Source of the DNA: Scortum barcoo
Taxonomy: Eukaryota > Chordata > Actinopteri > Centrarchiformes > Terapontidae
Reading direction: 5' to 3'
NCBI GenBank assembly: GCA_023238725.1
Contig: CM041535.1
Span: 20,579,230 to 20,643,229 of the forward strand
DNA: 64,000 nt
How positions within the stretch are numbered: position 1 is the first letter of the stretch; the number at the start of each line of letters is the position of its first letter. Below, piece by piece: positions 10,921 to 19,826 of this stretch. The notes under the pieces were generated by a model, which was not told the DNA's origin, ran no database searches, and saw nothing but the letters and a program-made list of their open reading frames with translations. Position numbers and translations under genes: made by a program.

Positions 10921-12488
10921 GAAATTCAGCTTGATTTAATACATTTGGCTGTTCAATGCTCTACTGCGTTCACTTTAAGTGTCCTTGCTAATGAAGCTGT
11001 GCTGCCCGTCTCTGTGATCTGAGCTGTCTAACAGCATTCAGGACTGTTATCTCCCTTGCCTACCTCTTTTGTTCTACTACATATTGTACAGCAACCAATT
11101 CTGATTCCCGAAAACAATCAAACCCAAAACTTTAGAGCTAAAGTGCAAAGATCAACAGGGCTAATTATATTAATACAGCTATTTTATCAAAAATATACTA
11201 CAGAGTAAACCATATCTGTACCAACCCCAGTGGAGTATTCTGCTGAATATTTGTTGTGTGCATGTGTGAAAGTGTGAATCTGTGCTTTTGTGTGTAGAAG
11301 TCCTGCTGGCTGGACTTATATTTGTCGGTACAATGTAAAGTAGAAGATTTCCAGGCGAGACTCACCGTCTGATAGCTGGGTGAGAGACTGTAACTAATGG
11401 CCTGGTGTCAAGCCACGGATAATGTATGGCTCCACGTACAGTTGGATAAATAGGATATGGCCAGTGTGCACAAGCACATGTATGTGTGTGTATGTGCGCG
11501 CAGATGAGTGATTTGGGGCGCACGATGGTGATATACTGTTGTTTATGTGTGCTTATGTGTCCTGGCATGTGCCCACATGCTTGGTTGGTCATGTGTGTGA
11601 GGAAGGATGCACCATGAAGATATTTTTCAAATATCCAAGATTTTTTCAGGGAGAAATTCAGGCCTCTGCGCCTCCTCTCCTATGGCTCTGATGAGTAGCT
11701 CCATTAATAATTCACAGGGAATTCTACATGCCGAATGGTAAGTTATTGTGTTTTTGTGGACCCATTCATCTTCATAGTGACTAATTTGCCCTGTGGTGTA
11801 ATGGCACAGAGGGCTTTGTGGGTGTAATGGGAGTCAATGACATTTTCTGGAGATGTGATTGCCCTGGCTTTTTATTTTTCCTGCGCACGCAAATACAAAT
11901 GCGCGTGCACGTGGCACACGCATACTCTGCACAGATTTGTGAACAGTTGGAGTTCATGTGCATGGAAAAAAAAAAAAATCTCCTAAGCTTGAGTGAATGT
12001 GAGCGCTCTATCCCTCACATCCATCCACCTATTTATCTAAGTAAGCTACAAGTAAGCTGTTATTTATGATGAGACTCTGGAGAATTATGTGATCTAAGTA
12101 GCTTCTCCCTTATTATTGCCGTAATGCGCATTAAAGCATTAAAGCTAGCTGTGTATACTCTCCTGGTGGGTTTGTTCATCCATATTCATGAGGAAAGGAG
12201 AATCTGAGGCTTGCTGCGTTGTCAGTGCATTAATCTCCTATACCTCTCTCTCCCTCTCTCTCTTGCTCAGTCTTTCGCCTATGAGAGATTAGAGAGATCA
12301 GATGTGAGGTAATGTAATAAACAGCTGTGATGGGCTGTCATGTCCGTAAAATCTCTCTGGAAACAATTGGCCAAGACTTTGTGTGACATACAGGCACCAG
12401 AGGTTGTGGATGCAACAGAGACTTTCATTTGCCTGTGGTTGTAAATGATACACTTTGACTTTATGACAACTAATTTAGTTCAAAAAAG
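10921..12488. other. Non-coding stretch flanking the LTR element
   Basis: I see no gene. TG/CA-rich patches lie at 11255-11300 and 11460-11590. Complex sequence at 12090-12450, with motifs such as CCGTAATGCGCATTAAAGC and a CT-rich tract at 12243-12270, may be a conserved non-coding element, but I could not test this. Confidence 0.5.
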
Positions 12489-12492
12489 AGTC
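12489..12492. repeat. Target-site duplication AGTC, left copy
   Basis: AGTC abuts the left LTR and is repeated directly after the right LTR at 19823-19826. A 4-bp duplication fits Ty3/gypsy integration (usually 4-6 bp). Confidence 0.85.
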
Positions 12493-13195
12493 TGTAGCCC
12501 GTGGAATTGAGTACCACACAGGACACAATGACTTGGGGCTCTTTGTAGCTTTTTAATTTATTAATTGTCCTCTTGGAAACAACAAAAAAACCGAATTACA
12601 TAAAAGAGTGAGTCCTTTTACCAAGCCACTTTGGTTCAACTAGCGGCTGCTTCAGTATACATATAAAAAATTAAATAAAATACAAAAATATAACCAAAGA
12701 AAATACGGCAGTGGGCTATGGCCGATTCATATACATTTTCCGACAATACGCAGACATCCCTGGAGATTAAACGCCTCAAACGCTGTCATTTACCAGTCCA
12801 TCCCGAACACAACCGTCACCGTCCGGCGCCAAAACTGCAGTGCATATACTCCAATGGTGTAACTCCACACAGCGCAAACTCCTGCGCTACCCGCTCTGCA
12901 AATCTTCAGCTCGACCCCCCGATCTGCAAATCTCCAGCACAACAGCCCGTTGCACGAAACTCCAGCACGACTGCCCGGCCGACAGGAAAAAATGCCCATA
13001 ATGCACCCGGCAAAATGGCAGTAGTGCAACTACACTCATACCACCTAGTGGCCAAAAAAAAAATGAAACGCAGTGAAAATGAACTAACAGAGTGCTAAGT
13101 CAAGGGGAAGAATAAAGAACTCATAATGTCATATATATATATAAACATCTAACCCTAAGTGGGAAATTGTATAGTAAATCTGCCACCCGGTTACA
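12493..13195 (-). repeat. 3' LTR of the gypsy element
   Basis: 703 bp, starting TGTAACCGGG and ending GGGCTACA on the element strand. It aligns over its full length with 19121-19822. Differences found by reading both: an extra T near 12,791, an extra T near 12,893, and one A fewer near 12,963; no substitutions. It contains a (TA)n stretch and an A10/T10 run, both of equal length in the two copies. The 126-codon plus-strand frame here (12718-13098) and the minus frame at 12790-13029 are fortuitous. Confidence 0.97.
12557..12562 (-). terminator. LTR polyadenylation signal AATAAA (3' LTR)
   Basis: AATAAA on the element strand, about 65 bases before the end of the LTR. The same hexamer in the 5' LTR is at 19185-19190. 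Its position suits the end of the R region. Confidence 0.6.
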
Positions 13196-13204
13196 CTCTC
13201 CCCT
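13196..13204 (-). other. Polypurine tract (plus-strand primer site)
   Basis: On the element strand AGGGGAGAG lies immediately upstream of the 3' LTR TG. This is the purine run that resists RNase H and primes second-strand synthesis in LTR elements. It begins about 24 bases after the pol stop codon. Confidence 0.85.
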
Positions 13205-13228
13205 GCAACTAGTCAACGTCCTCGGTGA

Positions 13229-15028
13229 CTACAAAACTTTAGCAGTTTCAAATGCTCCTTGCAAAGCTTTCTCAAATAAAACAGCACCCAAACTGGTCAA
13301 TACTTGGGAGATCATGTCTGTGCTAACTGAAACAGCATTACAGGCTGACTTTGGCAAATGGAAAGGATTTGAATGAAGCCCGGCTGTGGCCCGTGCGCTT
13401 TTCCTAACTGCAGGTGTAGGTGCGCAGGCCCCATTTCCTCCCTTATGAACCAAGTCTGTTGATGTACACCTGTCCCTGTTTTCTGCAACCAACAACCCAC
13501 TATCATCTGGAAAAGTTCCACTGTGTACACTTCCTGTTTCCATGCCACTGTTCTGCATATCGGCACAGCCTTCCTCAGGCCCGTCACTGTCATGGTCATG
13601 TGGGAGGGCAGCAATAGGTAACCCAACTCTTTCCACTGCATGAATCAAGTCCGGATTCGGCACTGGCCTGGACGGAAAGACTTCCTCAACAACAACAAAA
13701 TCAGGTCCCAGTGACTCAGGGACGTCCTCCGCTTCAATATGTAAACTGGTCTGTGCCCTAGGCTTCGTCCTGGGTTTGGGGACAGGCTTTGCGCAAAGCC
13801 GCAGCTCTGACCTATGAACCCTCTTAATGGGGCCTCCTTCAACAGGTTCAACAGTGTGTGTGGTCCCCTGAATGTCAACTACTCTGTAGATAGTTGGGCT
13901 CCATGCATCTTGTATCTTGTTCCTACCCAAAGGTCGGTGACGTAGAAGGACTAACTGACCAACAGCAACAGGAGGACAGTATACCTTTTCATTTTGCAGC
14001 GTGATTCTCTCAGCTGCCTTCTGCTCAGAGTACTCCCTAGCTCGCTCATGTGCCTGTCTAAGCCTTTCCTGGTGAACAACCAACCAGTCCTGTTTCATGT
14101 CTGACACATGCTCACGCCCTAGCAACGCATCCACTGGGAGACGTGGTTGCACTCCAAACAGCAGATAATAGGGCGAGTACCCTGTGGAGGAGTGGGGGGT
14201 GACATTGTAGGCATATACCAGCTCAGGAAGATGCTCTGGCCAGCGCCTTTTCTTTTCAGGAGGAAGAGTTCTCAGCAGATCATGGAGTGTACGATTGTAC
14301 CTTTCACACTGAGCATTTCCCTGTGGCCTGTAGGGAGTGGTCCGTGTCTTTTTGACCCCATATAGCTTGCACAGCTCTGCTATAACATCACTTTCAAAAT
14401 TTCGACCTTGGTCCGAATGCAGTCGCTCAGGGATCCCATATTTCATAAACCACTCCCTGAGCAAAACCTTGGCTGTGGTGTCAGCTTTTTGGTCTCTGGT
14501 AGGATAGGCTTGTGTAAACTTTGTAAAAACATCAGTTACAACAAGGACATTTTCTCGTCCATCTGAAGCTGGTTCCAACACTGTGAAATCAACAGCAACA
14601 ACTTCTAAGGGTCGGGAGGCCAAGAATGCCTGAACTGGAGCATGGATTTTTGGCTGAGGCATTTTTGTCAAAATGCACCGCTCACAGTTTTTTACCCAAT
14701 TTTCCACATCTTCACATAGACCAACCCAAAAACATCTCTCTCTCAGAAGGTTTACAGTACGCTCTATGCCCTGATGCCCCATACTATTGTGTACGCTCTC
14801 TAGGACTTGGTCCTTCAAACAACGAGGCACCAGTAACTGCCACACCTCTCCGTGGCGGGGGTCTTTAATAACCCGGTATAACAGCCCCTCCTTTTTCTGT
14901 ATATAGTTCCACTGTTTCAAAAGTCTTCTCACTTGTTTAGAGAGAGCTGCTCTCTCTTTGTGGTTTGGCTTTCTCCCTCGACCCCAAAACACACAGAACT
15001 CTCTCAGGGTGGGATCACTGGCCTGCAA
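13229..15028 (-). CDS. pol: Pol C-terminal fragment: integrase
   Basis: The integrase part of Pol inserts the cDNA into the host chromosome. In this 599-residue frame the zinc-binding HHCC module is at H80, H85, C115 and C118. The DDE catalytic triad is D147, D206 and E242, with the typical 35-residue D-E spacing. A GPY/F-like module lies near residues 355-395, followed by a tail of about 180 residues. The first codon is a TTG inside the open frame, which continues upstream to about 15,130, so this is not a real start; the protein should be the end of a gag-pol product. It lies one base out of frame with the RNase H fragment. All catalytic residues are intact. Confidence 0.93.
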   Translation of the reverse strand: MQASDPTLREFCVFWGRGRKPNHKERAALSKQVRRLLKQWNYIQKKEGLLYRVIKDPRHGEVWQLLVPRCLKDQVLESVHNSMGHQGIERTVNLLRERCFWVGLCEDVENWVKNCERCILTKMPQPKIHAPVQAFLASRPLEVVAVDFTVLEPASDGRENVLVVTDVFTKFTQAYPTRDQKADTTAKVLLREWFMKYGIPERLHSDQGRNFESDVIAELCKLYGVKKTRTTPYRPQGNAQCERYNRTLHDLLRTLPPEKKRRWPEHLPELVYAYNVTPHSSTGYSPYYLLFGVQPRLPVDALLGREHVSDMKQDWLVVHQERLRQAHERAREYSEQKAAERITLQNEKVYCPPVAVGQLVLLRHRPLGRNKIQDAWSPTIYRVVDIQGTTHTVEPVEGGPIKRVHRSELRLCAKPVPKPRTKPRAQTSLHIEAEDVPESLGPDFVVVEEVFPSRPVPNPDLIHAVERVGLPIAALPHDHDSDGPEEGCADMQNSGMETGSVHSGTFPDDSGLLVAENRDRCTSTDLVHKGGNGACAPTPAVRKSARATAGLHSNPFHLPKSACNAVSVSTDMISQVLTSLGAVLFEKALQGAFETAKVL

Positions 15029-15098
15029 GCTTATCAGCTCATCTCTGGCATAACCCGGCAGTGTAGGAGTGTTGCCTTGCCTGGTACTTATGTCAGAC

Positions 15099-16091
15099 TT
15101 ACAGCCCAGACACAGCCCGAATCTGCCTCACCTTACAACACTCAAGACCTTTGGTGACAAGATTAGTATCCAGAGCTGTCCCTCTTTCAATAATGTTACA
15201 CACAGCAATACAGTTATCAAGATCAGAATCAGGGTCTGTTTCAGGCTCCCCTGCAAACTCCTGCCTAGAGAGGGCATCAGCGGCAACATTGCTATGCCCA
15301 GGGCGGTACTTGACTTCAAAATCAAAAACAGACAGTTGTGCAACCCACCTTTGTTCTATAGCGCCTAACTTGGCTGTCTTGAGGTGGCAGAGGGGATTGT
15401 TGTCAGTAAAGACAACAAACTTTGACCCGAGTAAGTAACCTCTGAACTTTTCAGCTACAGCCCACTTTAAGGCAAGCAACTCTAACTTCATACTACTGTA
15501 GTTCCTGTCATTTTTCTCAGCCTGGCGTAACCTGCGGCTCGCATAGGCTATGACCCGTTTAGTACCTGCTTGCTGTTGATACAATACAGCCCCTAAACCA
15601 TGTTGACTAGCATCAGTTTCAACAATAAAGGGTTGTGTGAAATCAGCAAATCCTAAAATGGGCGCGGTGATGAGTTTCCCTTTTAACTGCTCAAAAGAAG
15701 AGTCACACTCTGGTGTCCACATAGCACATAGTTGGTGTCTGTTGCCATTAGTTTTCTTTACACCAGGACATTTATTTACCAGGTCATGTAGCGGCCCAGC
15801 TATCTGTGAGAAACCACAGATGAACCTCCTGTAGTAGCTACAAAAACCAAGAAATGATTGCAGCTCTTTCGCTGTGGTGGGGACTCTCCAGTCTTTAACT
15901 GCAGAGATCTTAGAAGGGTCTGTTCCCACACCTTCTGCTGACACCTGATGGCCCAAAAACTTCACTGACTGCTGCAGGAATGCACACTTCTGCAGTTTTA
16001 TCTTGAGACCTGTCTCTGCCAGTCTCCTTAAACACAGTCTCCAGTCTCTCCAGATGCTGCTCAAAAGTTTCAGAAAAAACCAAAATGTCAT
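15099..16091 (-). CDS. pol: Pol middle fragment: RT connection and RNase H
   Basis: This frame carries the end of reverse transcriptase and the RNase H domain, which degrades the RNA strand of the hybrid during reverse transcription. RT-like sequence starts at about residue 22 (LRRLAETGLK) and includes the FLGH motif at residues 45-48. RNase H acidic residues are visible as D160 (TDAS), E204 (LELLAL), D230 (FTDNN) and D272 (ADALSR). The first 20 or so residues are out-of-frame translation overlapping the previous fragment, so the true junction is near 16,026, and the stop at 15,099 is caused by another shift near 15,100-15,130. All RNase H acidic residues are kept. Confidence 0.93.
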   Translation of the reverse strand: MTFWFFLKLLSSIWRDWRLCLRRLAETGLKIKLQKCAFLQQSVKFLGHQVSAEGVGTDPSKISAVKDWRVPTTAKELQSFLGFCSYYRRFICGFSQIAGPLHDLVNKCPGVKKTNGNRHQLCAMWTPECDSSFEQLKGKLITAPILGFADFTQPFIVETDASQHGLGAVLYQQQAGTKRVIAYASRRLRQAEKNDRNYSSMKLELLALKWAVAEKFRGYLLGSKFVVFTDNNPLCHLKTAKLGAIEQRWVAQLSVFDFEVKYRPGHSNVAADALSRQEFAGEPETDPDSDLDNCIAVCNIIERGTALDTNLVTKGLECCKVRQIRAVSGL

Positions 16092-17595
16092 CTAAGTAGA
16101 CCAGGAGTATCTGAAAAATAAGGTCACTCATGGTGGCTTGCATAAGCCTCTGGAATGTTGCAGGACCATTACAGACACCAAAAGGCATTCTTACATACTC
16201 AAATAAGCCAAACGGTGTAGTGAAAGCTGTCTTAGCCCTATCTCTCTCGTGCATGGCCACCTGATGATAACCGCTTGCCAGATCAATGGTTGAAAAGAAT
16301 TTAGCTCCTCTCAGTGCATCAAAACTTTCGTCGATCCTTGGGAGCGGAAATGCGTCACGTCTTGTCTTTGCATTAAGTTTCCTATAATCCACACATAGCC
16401 TCAGACTGCCATCTGTCTTCCTCACCAGCACTATCGGAGATGCGTAAGCACTGGAGCTCTCCTGAATGATTCCCTTTTTCAATAGCTTACCAATATGCTC
16501 CCTGACTTCACTGTACTGTGTGGGTGGGATTCGTCTGTATGGCTGCGTCACAGGTACGTCATCTGTAAGATGGATCTCATGTTGTACCTTGTCAGCGTAA
16601 CCCAGATCTTCATCCTCTGTTGCAAACACAAAAGAGTATTTCTCCAACAAAACTGCCAGTTGTGATTTCTGCTCTGGCGTGCCACCTACAGTGAGCTTAT
16701 CGATTATCGACCGTACATCTGTAGTGGTATCAGGTCGTTGGTCAATACTCACTTGTTCAGTAGTAGCTGAGATTCTCTGGAACTGGACTTTGCACCGCTC
16801 CTCACTTTCTACACTGTCGATATGAGTCAAAACACCTAACCTTGTTCTTGGCCTCAGCCAGACATCTTCATCAGACAAGTTCATGACACGAACCGGAAAA
16901 AGGTGACTTCCAGAAGAGACCAGAGTAGGTACAACAATCAACCCTCCAGGCAAAGGTGTACTTATAGGCTCCAACAACAGGGGGGGACCAACACTGCTTA
17001 CATTCCTAAGTCCCCTAGCCATGACAGTAACAGCAGATGAGGCAGGTACATGAACAACATCTTTCCCCGCCACTCTCGCGAAGGCAAGTCGGTCTGTCAC
17101 AGTCACTGCATGAAGTCGGTGGAAAGCCTCCCACCAGCGTGAGTCAAGTCCACCCTGCAGTGTGGTGTCAAACTCTGCATTCACTAGCTCCCTGCATTTT
17201 TTCACAACGTTCATCCCTATAAGACCTGGAACAGAGGAGGATTGTGCAGCATCTTTAACTATCAGGAAGCCTCGTTTTGGGATAGTCAGACCCATAGTTT
17301 CAACTTCAACCTCCACATATCCAACATAGGGCAGGTCTAGTCCATTAGCGGCAGTGAGTTGCAACCACTCAAATGCAGACTGAATATTTTCACCCTTTTC
17401 TGCCAAGTGTTCTCTAAAGAAACTCTCAGAAATTGTGCTAACCTGGCTACCAGTGTCTAGTAGGCACGGTACTGTAACACCCTGCAGTTTCATCTCAACA
17501 ATCTTACACTCCCCAACTGCACGCTCTAGGATCATATTTCTGTCAGGTGTCTCCTCTGATGAGCCAGCTACCTCCCCTCGTGTTGTTTGGCTCAT
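15910..17595 (-). CDS. pol: Pol N-terminal fragment: protease and reverse transcriptase
   Basis: Aspartic protease and reverse transcriptase of the gypsy element. The protease active site is D47-T48-G49 (CLLDTGSQ), followed by a flap and a LIGMNV region near residue 125. RT motifs follow in order: LRLCVDYRKLN near 398-408, the first catalytic aspartate D438 in FSTIDLASGYHQ, the MPFG motif near 470, and the catalytic YLDD at 500-503. Homology ends at about residue 522; the remaining 40 residues are out of frame because of a single-base shift near 16,026. The ATG overlaps the gag stop codon as ATGA, one base upstream, so Pol is in the -1 frame relative to Gag. Up to the shift the enzyme looks intact. 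Confidence 0.95.
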   Translation of the reverse strand: MSQTTRGEVAGSSEETPDRNMILERAVGECKIVEMKLQGVTVPCLLDTGSQVSTISESFFREHLAEKGENIQSAFEWLQLTAANGLDLPYVGYVEVEVETMGLTIPKRGFLIVKDAAQSSSVPGLIGMNVVKKCRELVNAEFDTTLQGGLDSRWWEAFHRLHAVTVTDRLAFARVAGKDVVHVPASSAVTVMARGLRNVSSVGPPLLLEPISTPLPGGLIVVPTLVSSGSHLFPVRVMNLSDEDVWLRPRTRLGVLTHIDSVESEERCKVQFQRISATTEQVSIDQRPDTTTDVRSIIDKLTVGGTPEQKSQLAVLLEKYSFVFATEDEDLGYADKVQHEIHLTDDVPVTQPYRRIPPTQYSEVREHIGKLLKKGIIQESSSAYASPIVLVRKTDGSLRLCVDYRKLNAKTRRDAFPLPRIDESFDALRGAKFFSTIDLASGYHQVAMHERDRAKTAFTTPFGLFEYVRMPFGVCNGPATFQRLMQATMSDLIFQILLVYLDDILVFSETFEQHLERLETVFKETGRDRSQDKTAEVCIPAAVSEVFGPSGVSRRCGNRPF

Positions 17596-17813
17596 GACAA
17601 CCGAGGGTGCTGGTTTTCCGGCACAACCGGGGTATCAGGTGTGGCAGGACTATGGCCCCCCTTTGCCTGTGGGCATTTCCTGGCAATGTGACCAACCCCT
17701 CTACACTTGAAACAGATAGGCTGACCATCTGGGGCAAACTTTGGCTGTAACCTAGGTCGTGGCTTGAACTCTTGAAACAGCTGTTGACTGCCACGCCTAC
17801 TCAACTCATTCAC
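17592..17813 (-). CDS. gag: Gag C-terminal fragment: CCHC zinc knuckle (nucleocapsid)
   Basis: Nucleocapsid part of Gag, which binds the element RNA. It has one CX2CX4HX4C knuckle (CFKCRGVGHIARKC) about 32 residues into the frame, followed by a Pro-rich tail ending at the TGA at 17594-17592. The ATG at 17813 is internal: the frame is open upstream to about 17,920 and should continue the capsid fragment, from which it differs by one base. The overlap of its stop with the pol ATG suggests either stop-and-restart or a -1 event. Confidence 0.9.
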   Translation of the reverse strand: MNELSRRGSQQLFQEFKPRPRLQPKFAPDGQPICFKCRGVGHIARKCPQAKGGHSPATPDTPVVPENQHPRLS

Positions 17814-17893
17814 AGCGCTAGCTAGTTCAGCGACTGACTTACCTAGCTCTGCTAGCTGTTTCTCCTGATGGGCTACTGCTCTTTGAACATCAT

Positions 17894-18757
17894 CTAAAAT
17901 AGCACTTGGCCACTGTCTGTTTTAATAGCAGAACACTGGGTCTCTGATATATCTGACTTGAGTTGACTATTCTTAACAGTCCTGGGACGATGGAACCTGC
18001 TGTCCTCCATCTCCCACAGTAAGGCTTCATTTCTCACATCAAGAAGACTGGATTCTGGTTTATCCCGAACGATCTTCCGGAGCTCACGCCTAAGTGCAGC
18101 ATCCTTTAAACCTTCAATGAACTGATCCCTGAGAACAGTCTGCTCATTCGGTATGGCAGCTGTGGACTGTTTCACCACAGAGCTTAAGATCTGAGACAGT
18201 GCATGGGAGTAGTCACGGAGATCTTCCCCATCAGTTTGTCTGCGGTTGTAAAAGGTTTGCAAGAGCTGTGTGGTACTGCGCTTTTCTCCAAATGCATTCC
18301 TCAGATATGAGTACAAATCACTGGGCCCCACTGTTTGACTCCTCATGCATAGCCTCACCTCTTCCAAAGCAGGGCCACGCAACAGAGACAGTATGTAATC
18401 ACATTGTTCTTCTGTTGTCTGGTCTCTGGACCTAAGGACCCTTTGAACCTCTTCAATAAATTCTTCCACCGATCTCCTATCTGTACCACACTCCCCACTA
18501 AATGTTTGGATCTGATGTTCCCGAGGAACATAGATATATGAACGGGGTGGCACACTGTTACCATTCGCCCTACGAACCCTTGTTTCATCCTGTAACCTAG
18601 TAAGTTCATCCCGCAATCTGTTTATCTCTTGCATTTGACGTTGCATTTCTGCTGTGGCCTCTCCATTTACAACTGCCACGTCACCTGAGACTGGGTCTAA
18701 CTGACCGTTCACGACACGATGGGCGGTACCTTCATCACCAGAGTCAGTGGACATCAT
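17894..18757 (-). CDS. gag: Gag N-terminal fragment: matrix/capsid-like region
   Basis: Gag forms the intracellular particle in which reverse transcription takes place. This 287-residue frame has an acidic N-terminus, a probable coiled coil at 36-62 (heptad-like RQMQEINRLRDELTRLQ) and a retrotransposon capsid region at about 82-250, with a GEDLRDYSHAL segment at 177-187 typical of Ty3/gypsy gag. It starts at one of two adjacent ATGs (18757, 18754), about 340 bases after the primer binding site. Homology in this frame ends near 17,920, after which the reading shifts by one base to the knuckle fragment; the stop at 17,894 results from that shift. Confidence 0.88.
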   Translation of the reverse strand: MMSTDSGDEGTAHRVVNGQLDPVSGDVAVVNGEATAEMQRQMQEINRLRDELTRLQDETRVRRANGNSVPPRSYIYVPREHQIQTFSGECGTDRRSVEEFIEEVQRVLRSRDQTTEEQCDYILSLLRGPALEEVRLCMRSQTVGPSDLYSYLRNAFGEKRSTTQLLQTFYNRRQTDGEDLRDYSHALSQILSSVVKQSTAAIPNEQTVLRDQFIEGLKDAALRRELRKIVRDKPESSLLDVRNEALLWEMEDSRFHRPRTVKNSQLKSDISETQCSAIKTDSGQVLF

Positions 18758-19095
18758 GAAATAACAGCCTTTATCTCAAAATGAATATTAATAATCAGTC
18801 CAAAACGTGTGTCAGGGATAGGGTGAAAACAGTCTCTAACTGAACTGCAGCTCCACTGAGTCTTGGGATCTTCAGCTGAAGTTCATACTGGAGCCCTCTG
18901 TACAGGAACAAGTGAACGGTACCAATTGGGGGAACACTTCAGGTCGCCTCTTTCAGGTCTCCACCTCCCTAGGCTGGTCTCCCAGATCCCAAACACAGAC
19001 GGGCGTCACTTGCAATCTTCACCACTGCCATATTTCTCAAGAAAATCCAAAAATAAATCACTATTTTGCCAATTGTAAAGGTAAGATTAAGCTAC
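18758..19095 (-). other. Leader (5' UTR) of the gypsy element
   Basis: About 340 bases between the primer binding site and the gag ATG, without a long frame on the element strand. This is where a packaging signal would be expected, but none can be pinpointed from sequence alone. Confidence 0.7.
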
Positions 19096-19096
19096 A

Positions 19097-19114
19097 ACCC
19101 CACTCCTGGTACCA
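19097..19114 (-). other. Primer binding site, tRNA-Leu type
   Basis: Six bases inside the 5' LTR the element strand reads TGGTACCAGGAGTGGGGT. Its complement matches the 3' end of vertebrate tRNA-Leu whose acceptor stem begins ACCAGGA (UAA anticodon type, from memory), including the terminal CCA. Such an 18-base match at the right place defines the minus-strand primer. Confidence 0.8.
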
Positions 19115-19120
19115 AAATTG

Positions 19121-19822
19121 TGTAGCCCGTGGAATTGAGTACCACACAGGACACAATGACTTGGGGCTCTTTGTAGCTTTTTAATTTATTAATTGTCCTC
19201 TTGGAAACAACAAAAAAACCGAATTACATAAAAGAGTGAGTCCTTTTACCAAGCCACTTTGGTTCAACTAGCGGCTGCTTCAGTATACATATAAAAAATT
19301 AAATAAAATACAAAAATATAACCAAAGAAAATACGGCAGTGGGCTATGGCCGATTCATATACATTTTCCGACAATACGCAGACATCCCTGGAGATTAAAC
19401 GCCTCAAACGCTGTCATTACCAGTCCATCCCGAACACAACCGTCACCGTCCGGCGCCAAAACTGCAGTGCATATACTCCAATGGTGTAACTCCACACAGC
19501 GCAAACTCCGCGCTACCCGCTCTGCAAATCTTCAGCTCGACCCCCCGATCTGCAAATCTCCAGCACAACAGCCCGTTGCACGAAACTCCAAGCACGACTG
19601 CCCGGCCGACAGGAAAAAATGCCCATAATGCACCCGGCAAAATGGCAGTAGTGCAACTACACTCATACCACCTAGTGGCCAAAAAAAAAATGAAACGCAG
19701 TGAAAATGAACTAACAGAGTGCTAAGTCAAGGGGAAGAATAAAGAACTCATAATGTCATATATATATATAAACATCTAACCCTAAGTGGGAAATTGTATA
19801 GTAAATCTGCCACCCGGTTACA
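19121..19822 (-). repeat. 5' LTR of the gypsy element
   Basis: 702 bp, 99.6% identical to the 3' LTR with only three one-base indels. As the upstream LTR for minus-strand transcription it would carry the promoter. A TA-rich tract (TTTATATATATATATG on the element strand, near 19,760-19,775) lies about 50 bases from its start. The LTR poly(A) hexamer is at 19185-19190. Confidence 0.97.
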
Positions 19823-19826
19823 AGTC
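19823..19826. repeat. Target-site duplication AGTC, right copy
   Basis: AGTC immediately after the 5' LTR matches 12489-12492 on the other side of the element. Confidence 0.85.

Larger units (their letters stand above)
12493..19822 (-). mobile_element. Full-length Ty3/gypsy LTR retrotransposon
   Basis: A 7,330-bp element in minus orientation. It has 703- and 702-bp LTRs bounded by TG...CA, a 4-bp target duplication, a primer binding site next to the 5' LTR, gag with a CCHC knuckle, and pol in the order protease, reverse transcriptase, RNase H, integrase, then a polypurine tract next to the 3' LTR. Integrase last in pol places it in Ty3/gypsy (Metaviridae) rather than Ty1/copia. There is no envelope frame: integrase ends 24 bases from the polypurine tract. 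gag-pol is interrupted by three single-base frameshifts (near 17,920, 16,026 and 15,100-15,130). Because the LTRs are almost identical, the copy is very recent. I do not assign it to a named lineage. Confidence 0.97.

Noticed and set aside
12718..13098. 126-codon plus-strand frame
   Set aside because: It lies entirely in the 3' LTR, antisense to the element, and is not kept open in the same form in the other LTR copy because of the indels.
13196..13240. Envelope gene after integrase
   Set aside because: Only 24 bases separate the pol stop from the polypurine tract, so there is no room for env.
17600..17640. Programmed -1 slippery site upstream of pol
   Set aside because: The only candidate (GGAAAAC) does not fit the X-XXY-YYZ pattern, since its first three bases are not identical.
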